Origin: Pseudothermotoga thermarum DSM 5069
GTDB lineage: Bacteria > Thermotogota > Thermotogae > Thermotogales > DSM-5069
DNA length: 64,000 nt
Direction of reading: 5' to 3'
Assembly: GCF_000217815.1 (NCBI RefSeq)
Contig: NC_015707.1
Coordinates: forward strand, 806,001 to 870,000
Below, one piece after another: positions 58,841-64,000 of this stretch. Position 1 is the stretch's first letter, and each line of letters begins with the position of its first letter. The position numbers were made by a program, and so were the translations under genes. The notes beneath the pieces were generated by a model, which was not told the origin of the DNA, searched no databases, and saw nothing but the letters and a program-made list of their open reading frames with translations.

Positions 58841-59242
58841 TCACCTCTTTGGGTAAACGTTGATTTTTGTTACAACAGGTGGAAAGCTGATCATCCATTC
58901 GTTTGTTTCTATAGTTCCTGCCCTTACAACAATTGATGGACTTAAAATTATCGCCGTTCCATCATGTCTAAGATTTTTGGCGCTTTTTCCAACGGCAATT
59001 TTCACAGCTTTTGAATCCCCTCCTTGGACTGCCCTTACAATTATTTTATCCCTTTCTAAAACACCTATTACTACTTGTCCGCATCTTTCTCTTGTCACAA
59101 ACTCAAGCCCTTTGTAGACAGCACATTTGACGTAATAAGGCTGCAGATCTTGAACAATTCTCTCGCTTACAGAAAGAATGGGAATACATATTAAAGCTGC
59201 ACATAAGACAACGGATAATCCTATCAAAAATTCCAATATCAT
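58841..59242 (-). CDS. Pseudopilin-like small membrane protein (GspH/FimT-like, tentative)
   Basis: 133 residues. The N-terminus MILEFLIGLSVVLCAALICIPIL has an acidic residue early in a hydrophobic helix, like a processed pilin (E5), but lacks a clear prepilin cleavage Gly. It is followed by a beta-rich domain with two cysteines (CAVYKG, ERCGQVV) and a C-terminal strand. Its location between the platform protein and PilM, with 3 and 4 nt gaps, fits a minor pseudopilin. The family is uncertain. Confidence 0.5.
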   Translation of the reverse strand: MILEFLIGLSVVLCAALICIPILSVSERIVQDLQPYYVKCAVYKGLEFVTRERCGQVVIGVLERDKIIVRAVQGGDSKAVKIAVGKSAKNLRHDGTAIILSPSIVVRAGTIETNEWMISFPPVVTKINVYPKR

Positions 59243-59245
59243 GGT

Positions 59246-60439
59246 TTATCTTCCTATGGTTTGTTGAAGTTGGAAGATGGTGCTGTACATTGCAAAAGCC
59301 ATAAAGGCGATGAAACCACCAACTCCGGCTATCAACATAGGTTCGACCAAAGAAACCAATTTTTTCACACCAACTCTGACCTGATCTTCGTAAAATTCCG
59401 ATACTTTCGCAAGAACTTCTTCAAGTTTACCTGTTTCTTCGCCAGTACCGACAAGCTCATAAACCATTTGTGGGAAAACTCCTGATTCCAAAAGCGCTTG
59501 CTTGAGACTTGTGCCTTCACGAATCCTTTCAATTATGAACTTGCTTTTTCTGATTATCTTGGGATTGTTCGAAGCCAACGCAGCCATTTCCACGGCTTTT
59601 GTGAGAAGTACACCACTTGCTGTTAAAACGGAAAGCGTTCGGCAAAATCTTTCCACAGCCATCTCATACCTAAGTTTGGCGGCGGGTGGGAAAAGAGTGG
59701 CAAACAATTCCTTCAAATACATCGCATACCTCGTTTTCATGAACAAATACGTGCTTAGAGCAAATATTGCTCCAAAAGTTAATACACTTGTCCATTTTTC
59801 ACGTAAAAAGTTGCTCACGTTCATCAAAAATCTAACCACACCACTTGTCGGGATGTTTCCAAAAGCACTTATCAAAGTGGGTAGAATGTAAAACGAAATT
59901 ATGAATATAACGCCGATGGCGAAGACCAAAACGAAGGTTGGGTAAGCCATGGCCGATTTAACCTCATCCTGTAGTCTTTTAGTCGATTCGTAAAAATCCG
60001 CTGCTTTTTCCAAGGATTTATCGAGCACACCGCCCTCTTCCCCAGCTGCAACCAAATTGACAAAAACTGAGTCGAACACACCTTGAGCTTGCAGAGCGCT
60101 TGAAAAAGAAGAACCACTTTCAATGGCAACGATCATTCGTTCGATTATTTTTCTAAATCGCTTTGAAAACACCGCTTGGTTGCTCAATATCGTAAGGGCA
60201 TCTTTTATTCTCAAACCTGCACTGACCATCGTTGCTAGTTGCCTGGAGAATATGGAAAGTTCAGCCAATGAGATGCCGAAAATTTCCATCGGCCGTCTTG
60301 TGCCAACTTTTTTGACCTCAAGTACCGCGTAACCTTTCCTTTTAAGGATATCGTAAAGTTGTATTTCGTTTTCAGCTTCAACCACAGCTTTTACACGTTT
60401 CCCCTGGCTGTCAACGGCGGTGTATCGAAAGTAAGGCAT
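59246..60439 (-). CDS. Type II secretion/type IV pilus platform protein PilC/GspF
   Basis: 397 residues. Two GspF domains: the first with LSIFSRQLATMVSAGLRIKDALTILS and the second with VERFCRTLSVLTASGVLLTKAVEMAA, each followed by VAAGEEGGVLDKSLEKAADFYE / VGTGEETGKLEEVLAKVSEFYE. Three hydrophobic helices sit between and after them. It begins YFRYTAVDSQGKRVKAVVEAENE, a family N-terminus. It is the inner-membrane platform around which the PilB-type ATPase works; no such ATPase is in the window. ATG follows GGGGG. It is the first gene of the minus-strand pilus operon. Confidence 0.93.
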   Translation of the reverse strand: MPYFRYTAVDSQGKRVKAVVEAENEIQLYDILKRKGYAVLEVKKVGTRRPMEIFGISLAELSIFSRQLATMVSAGLRIKDALTILSNQAVFSKRFRKIIERMIVAIESGSSFSSALQAQGVFDSVFVNLVAAGEEGGVLDKSLEKAADFYESTKRLQDEVKSAMAYPTFVLVFAIGVIFIISFYILPTLISAFGNIPTSGVVRFLMNVSNFLREKWTSVLTFGAIFALSTYLFMKTRYAMYLKELFATLFPPAAKLRYEMAVERFCRTLSVLTASGVLLTKAVEMAALASNNPKIIRKSKFIIERIREGTSLKQALLESGVFPQMVYELVGTGEETGKLEEVLAKVSEFYEDQVRVGVKKLVSLVEPMLIAGVGGFIAFMAFAMYSTIFQLQQTIGR

Positions 60440-60458
60440 TCATAAACCCCCTTTTAAG

Positions 60459-60468
60459 TAGTATACTA
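60459..60468. promoter_or_regulatory. Palindromic shared -10 box of divergent pilus operon and rqcP
   Basis: TAGTATACTA at 60459-60468 is a perfect 10-nt palindrome and gives TATACT on both strands (plus 60462-60467, minus 60465-60460). Only 44 nt separate the two start codons. -35 matches are weak (TTCATA on the plus strand). The same 10-mer occurs at 11200-11209. Confidence 0.45.
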
Positions 60469-60483
60469 TAAAAGGTGGTCAAA

Positions 60484-60726
60484 ATGAGAATCGACAAGTA
60501 CTTGAAGAACACAAGGATAATAAAAAGAAGGACAGTTGCACAAGAGATGATAAACCATTCACGAGTTTTTGTTAACGACAAGCCCGTCAAACCTTCTTAC
60601 GAAGTTAAACCCGGGGATAGGATAAAAATTCTATTTCCGTTTAAAACAGTTGAAGTGATGGTTGTTTCTGAAAATGAATACAAACTGTTATCGGAATCAC
60701 GTAACGATAACATCGAGCGAGAATAG
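60484..60726 (+). CDS. rqcP: S4-domain RNA-binding protein RqcP (YabO-like)
   Basis: 80 residues, a single S4 domain: MRIDKYLKNTRIIKRRTVAQEM, then SRVFVNDKPVKPSYEVKPGDRI. This closely resembles Bacillus RqcP, which binds stalled 50S subunits and drives poly-Ala tailing with RqcH in ribosome quality control. A Hsp15-like role is the alternative. ATG at 60484 follows GGTGG; the GTG at 60475 lies within the ribosome site. The 3' end overlaps birA by 30 nt (convergent). If the -10 at 60462 is used the leader is only about 10 nt. Confidence 0.85.
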   Translation: MRIDKYLKNTRIIKRRTVAQEMINHSRVFVNDKPVKPSYEVKPGDRIKILFPFKTVEVMVVSENEYKLLSESRNDNIERE

Positions 60727-61410
60727 TTTGAGGCTTTTTCCATCTACTTCGACAACGATAAACTCATCTTCAATTTCTAAGATCTTACCGTTGACAAATT
60801 TTCCATCCAGCAAAAATCTAATTTCGTCGCCTTCTTTTTGCATCAACCTTTCTTTCCAAACCCTGGTTAAAGCCTCTGGCTTGGTAGAGTATTTCTTGAC
60901 GATGTAGTTTATCTTGGTAAGCAATAGTTTCAACAACTTCTTGAGATCGTGGGGTCTTCCAGTTATTTGCGACAAGCTCACGGCTTTGTCTGAAAGTTCT
61001 TCAGGTATTTGGTTGTTGACGTTGATGCCTATTCCGCATATTATCACCTTTGGATGTTGTCCTTCAAAGATTGTTTCCGTTAAGATACCACATAACTTTT
61101 TTGCTTTCACGTATATGTCGTTTGGCCATTTGATTTTGTTTTCCACCCCGATTTGGTTTAAAGCCTTGTTTATTGCAACACAAGCTGCTTTTGTGAAAAA
61201 CGTCGGTTTTACCTTTTTTTTAGGCTTAAACAGTATAGAAAACCACAATCCGCCTTCTGGTGAAACCCAAGTTCTGTTGTTTCTACCGCGTCCCTTTGTT
61301 TGAACTTCGGCTACGACAACCGTTCCACTTGGAAACTTGTCGAAATTTTCCTTTAGAAAATCGTTCGTCGAACCAATTATTGGAAGAAAGATGATTTTAT
61401 CACCTATCAT
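60697..61410 (-). CDS. birA: Biotin--[acetyl-CoA carboxylase] ligase
   Basis: 237 residues, the short form without the N-terminal DNA-binding domain, so not a repressor. Motifs: IGSTNDFLKE near residue 14, QTKGRGRNNRTWVSPEGGLWFSI around residue 40, KWPNDIYVKAKKLCGILTE near residue 98, and GIGINVNNQ near 125. It biotinylates carrier proteins such as carboxylase subunits. ATG at 61410 overlaps the stop of the upstream gene (ATGA), so it is coupled to the DUF3307 gene. Confidence 0.92.
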   Translation of the reverse strand: MIGDKIIFLPIIGSTNDFLKENFDKFPSGTVVVAEVQTKGRGRNNRTWVSPEGGLWFSILFKPKKKVKPTFFTKAACVAINKALNQIGVENKIKWPNDIYVKAKKLCGILTETIFEGQHPKVIICGIGINVNNQIPEELSDKAVSLSQITGRPHDLKKLLKLLLTKINYIVKKYSTKPEALTRVWKERLMQKEGDEIRFLLDGKFVNGKILEIEDEFIVVEVDGKSLKLFSLDVIVT

Positions 61411-62036
61411 CTGTAAAGTGCCATCCTCCAAATGATACTTATAATTATTCCACTCATTGGGCTGATCCACCACGTGTGATCGACTTTTTTAACGAAAAGC
61501 AACCTGTAGATCAAAGCTACGACGATCGATATAAAAACATAAAATGGTTTTGAGGCTAGAAGAAAAATGTATATTGCTAACCTTTCTGAAATTCCATCTA
61601 CATCTGCAAGATTTTCGTTACCCGGATAAAAATTTCTGAAAAAGTATGTCACACCGACCGAAACTGTGCTCATGCCAAGAAGATAAAAGACAAATTCTGC
61701 TGACAAATAAGAATTTGCAAGCAATTTCAGAGAAATACCATTGATCAAAAAAGCGAAACCTATTCCTGCAGCTTCAATTACGTCCACAATTCTTCTGCTT
61801 ACAGGATAATACTTGACTCTCAAAATGTCCAAAACTGCATGAACAAAGGCAAGTACCAAAAACAAAATCATTCCTTTCGTCGAAGAAAACACAACATCAA
61901 AGGTGAAAGCTAATATCGCCAGGATAGACCAAAGTATGTGCCCTACCAATTTTGAACCACTATATTTTCGAATCTTTGCGTTGTTTGTAAAAGCATGGTC
62001 AGCGACGATGTGACCCAGCAGAAAGTGAAACGCCAT
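61407..62036 (-). CDS. DUF3307 membrane protein
   Basis: About 209 residues with five to six hydrophobic helices. The start (MAFHFLLGHIVADHAFTNN) matches the DUF3307 family, which has a conserved His-x-x-x-Asp pattern in the first helices; FVHAVLDILRVKYY follows near residue 95. The function is unknown. ATG at 62036 and GTG at 62039 are both possible after GGAGGTG. The gene overlaps the glycosyltransferase 3' end by about 38 nt and birA by 4 nt. Confidence 0.7.
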   Translation of the reverse strand: MAFHFLLGHIVADHAFTNNAKIRKYSGSKLVGHILWSILAILAFTFDVVFSSTKGMILFLVLAFVHAVLDILRVKYYPVSRRIVDVIEAAGIGFAFLINGISLKLLANSYLSAEFVFYLLGMSTVSVGVTYFFRNFYPGNENLADVDGISERLAIYIFLLASKPFYVFISIVVALIYRLLFVKKVDHTWWISPMSGIIISIIWRMALYR

Positions 62037-63282
62037 CACCTTTAGCACCTCCTTTATCTTGGAAGATCTTGTTGTAAATCTCTTTCATCTTTTCCAACAT
62101 TACTTCCACCCATAGGTTGTTCCAAAATTCGACTTGTATTGGTCCTTCCTCTAAAGCTTTTTGATAGGTTTCAAGGAGTTCTTTAACCCTTTTTTCCATG
62201 GACCAGTTTGAAGCAACGTATTCTTTTCCCCTTTGCCTCATGTTTTCGTAAAGTGAATGATTACTGAGTATTTGTTCCACTTTTTCTGCAAAAACATGAA
62301 CATTTGGTTCATCTACCAAAAGTGCTCCTTCGTGTTCTTTCAATACATTCGCAATTCCCATTTTTTTAACTGCAACTACAGGTGTACCTGCTGCCAGTGC
62401 TTCTAGAACCACCAATCCTTGTGTCTCGGTTGTTGAGGCGAAGACAAATAAATCAGCTTGCTGATAGTAATCTGGCAGCTCATCTCTGTTAACGGCTCCG
62501 GCAAGCGTTATGAAATCATCTACGTTGATTTCGATAGCATAGTCCAAGATTTCTTCTCTAGCTGGACCGTCTCCGACGAAGAGTAGATGAACATTCAAAT
62601 GTTTTTCTCTAAGCTTTTTCAAAACATCCAAAAGGAAAAGAACGTTTTTTTCGTGTGCCAATCTTCCGACGTACAAAAGCAACTTACACGTTTTGTCTAT
62701 GTTGAATTTTTTTCTTATATCACTGGAACAAGGTTTTTGAAAGTGTTCGACATCTATCCCCGTTGGTACAACGTCTATGGGGCGTTTTACACCGTAGCTG
62801 ATCAACTCACTTTTAATTTTTTCAGTCGGTGCCACAACTCTGTTGACCATGTTGCAAAACCAACTCGAAAATTCTTCGACAGATTTTGCAGACGGTCTAA
62901 GGGGTTTTGGAATGTAGTGCCTGTATTCCACCAAAAGTGTATGGTATGTGTGAACGTGTGGCAAACCAAGGTACTTTTGGACTGCCAAAGCCCTAAAACC
63001 AAGTGCAAAAGGTGCATGGCTATGGATAACTTCAATTTTGTTTTGCTTCAGAAAGTTTATGATTGGAAGGAGTCTTCCGCTGCTGGGAACAAAGTGGTTT
63101 TTCTCCCACGGGAAAGATTTTCCACCGATTATTAGCACTTTTTCGTCTGTTTTAGCACCAAATGGGGTTACAACATACACTTCGTGGCCAAGTTTTTCCA
63201 AATATTTCTTGTACAAGTAAACAGAAACTGCCACACCGTTCGGCTGAGGATAATAAGCGTCAGTCATCATGGCGATTTTCAT
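61999..63282 (-). CDS. GT4-family glycosyltransferase (glycolipid synthase type)
   Basis: 427 residues, GT-B fold. The N-terminus KIAMMTDAYYPQPNGVAVSVYLYKK has the loop typical of diacylglycerol glucosyltransferases, with HSHAPFALGFRAL and THYHTLLVEYRHY-like segments (HTYHTLLVEYRHYIPKP). The donor-binding part holds LLYVGRLAHEKNV near residue 210, LFVGDGPAREE, and the EX7E motif in TTETQGLVVLEALAAGTPVVA near 300. It probably makes glucosyl-diacylglycerol lipids for the membrane. ATG at 63282 is set by GGAGG; the GTG at 63291 overlaps the upstream gene and the ribosome site. Confidence 0.85.
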   Translation of the reverse strand: MKIAMMTDAYYPQPNGVAVSVYLYKKYLEKLGHEVYVVTPFGAKTDEKVLIIGGKSFPWEKNHFVPSSGRLLPIINFLKQNKIEVIHSHAPFALGFRALAVQKYLGLPHVHTYHTLLVEYRHYIPKPLRPSAKSVEEFSSWFCNMVNRVVAPTEKIKSELISYGVKRPIDVVPTGIDVEHFQKPCSSDIRKKFNIDKTCKLLLYVGRLAHEKNVLFLLDVLKKLREKHLNVHLLFVGDGPAREEILDYAIEINVDDFITLAGAVNRDELPDYYQQADLFVFASTTETQGLVVLEALAAGTPVVAVKKMGIANVLKEHEGALLVDEPNVHVFAEKVEQILSNHSLYENMRQRGKEYVASNWSMEKRVKELLETYQKALEEGPIQVEFWNNLWVEVMLEKMKEIYNKIFQDKGGAKGDGVSLSAGSHRR

Positions 63283-64000
63283 CGTTGCCACCTCCTTTGT
63301 AGAAAGACGTTAAGTAAATCACTAGCAAATAGTTAACGAAAAATCCTATTGCCATTAGTGATCCAAACTCAGAGAGCAACTTACCTTGGGCTAGCGTAAA
63401 ACTCCCAAAAGCAGCTGTTGTTGTGAACGAGCTTAAAGAAATCGAATGTAACGTTTTTGATATCAAATTTTTTTCCTTTCTTTCAATAGCAAAAGTAGCA
63501 TGTACGAACCCATCCACACCTATTCCTGTTAATACTGGAAATATCAACAACGTGAGAAAAGTTGTATGAAATCCCAGAATTTTTCCAATTCCAAAAGTTG
63601 TGATGATTGAAAGAAGTAACAATGTTGTTATAAAAAGAGCTTTGCGCAAAGAGCGTAGCGTTAAAAGAACCGCTGCGAAAACTCCTAGAAAAACCAAGAT
63701 CCCAAGGAAATAGATCGTTTTTTTCATTTCCTTCATAACTTCATACAACAAAGCTGGATACCCATAAACTTTGACATTGTTTTGCTCAAAGTAGTTGAAA
63801 ACATTTTTAAGACGGTTGGCTTGATATATGTTTTCGATACCATCGGTGTAAAGAACAAAGTACGATTTGCCGTTTTGTTCGTAGAAGACCATGGGAACAT
63901 CTTTTTTCAATTCCATCACAATGTCTTCCAAGTTGTTTGTACTTCTTACAAATCTAAGCATTTCAAGTAGCTGAGGATAAATCCCTACTCTGTGAAAAAT
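63260..64000 (-). CDS. RND/MMPL-type membrane protein (5' end cut by window)
   Basis: The last 246 or so residues of a larger protein; the frame stays open to the right edge, so the N-terminus is missing and the ATG at 63961 is internal. After a soluble part (KSYFVLYTDGIENIYQANRL) it has four or five helices: IYFLGILVFLGVFAAVLLTL, ALFITTLLLLSIITTFGIGKILG, FLTLLIFPVLTGIGVDGFVHATFAIE and SSFTTTAAFGSFTLA. The GIGVDG helix is the proton-relay type helix of RND/MMPL transporters. The relation to the glycosyltransferase (lipid export?) is inference. Its 3' end overlaps the glycosyltransferase start by 23 nt. Confidence 0.72.
   Translation of the reverse strand: MFHRVGIYPQLLEMLRFVRSTNNLEDIVMELKKDVPMVFYEQNGKSYFVLYTDGIENIYQANRLKNVFNYFEQNNVKVYGYPALLYEVMKEMKKTIYFLGILVFLGVFAAVLLTLRSLRKALFITTLLLLSIITTFGIGKILGFHTTFLTLLIFPVLTGIGVDGFVHATFAIERKEKNLISKTLHSISLSSFTTTAAFGSFTLAQGKLLSEFGSLMAIGFFVNYLLVIYLTSFYKGGGNDENRHDD

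Overview
The window reads as chromosomal DNA of an anaerobic, thermophilic member of the Thermotogae, most like Pseudothermotoga/Thermotoga. The reasons are: a NusG of about 354 residues with a large insert, a beta-prime subunit of about 1647 residues with a large N-terminal insert, a DeoC with an N-terminal extension, an EF-Ts of about 198 residues, extreme gene packing with long overlaps and many TTG/GTG starts, and Lys/Glu-rich proteins in AT-rich DNA (about 40% GC by eye). No phage, transposon, CRISPR array or obvious island was seen. Intergenic space is minimal and no gene-free stretch exceeds 300 bases.

Layout. 1-15494 (+) is a long run of overlapping housekeeping genes: a NusG-domain-II protein and a Gx-type transporter, maf, radC, an HD hydrolase, deoC, a cyclodeaminase-like protein, tgt, a secreted beta-rich protein, pyrR, a degenerate priA, glmU, prs, rplY, pth, a UVR/zinc protein, lgt, a PP2A-type phosphatase, coaD and tsf. 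15513-19091 (-) carries acyP, tmk, an ABC-2 permease, a YfcE-type phosphoesterase and a NurA-like nuclease. guaB (+) faces glyQ-glyS (-). A tungsten aldehyde:ferredoxin oxidoreductase follows at 23642-25453.

25536-38318 (+) is the translation/transcription block. It starts with a consensus promoter and runs tRNA-Thr, tRNA-Tyr, rpmG, tRNA-Trp, secE, nusG, rplK, rplA, an rplJ leader, rplJ, rplL, a terminator, rpoB and rpoC. Then come a THUMP methyltransferase (-), tldD-pmbA (+), and a minus-strand group containing dnaN, an ABC ATPase and two membrane-anchored Mrr-like proteins. 45170-51935 (+) holds an LCP-family protein, endonuclease V, an iron alcohol dehydrogenase, an RlmI-type methyltransferase, an aminotransferase and murJ.

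51916-60439 (-) is a type IV pilus/type II secretion-like assembly operon: a PilC/GspF platform protein, a pseudopilin-like protein, PilM, PilN, PilO, a PilP/GspC-like protein and a 1190-residue secretin. The operon ends with a Memo-family gene. rqcP (+) diverges from it. A further minus-strand group holds an RND-type membrane protein cut by the window edge, a GT4 glycosyltransferase, a DUF3307 membrane protein and birA.

The most notable observations are: (i) the inserts in NusG and RpoC carry the same short hybrid-barrel-like repeat motif; (ii) PriA has intact zinc ligands but has lost its ATPase motifs; (iii) two genes (rlmI-like and yfcE-like) appear to start at ATT; (iv) a degenerate, tandem, membrane-anchored Mrr pair lies beside dnaN; (v) the secretin has an unusually long array of periplasmic N-type domains. 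I saw no clear previously undescribed multi-gene system. All names rest on reading motifs by eye, without database searches.
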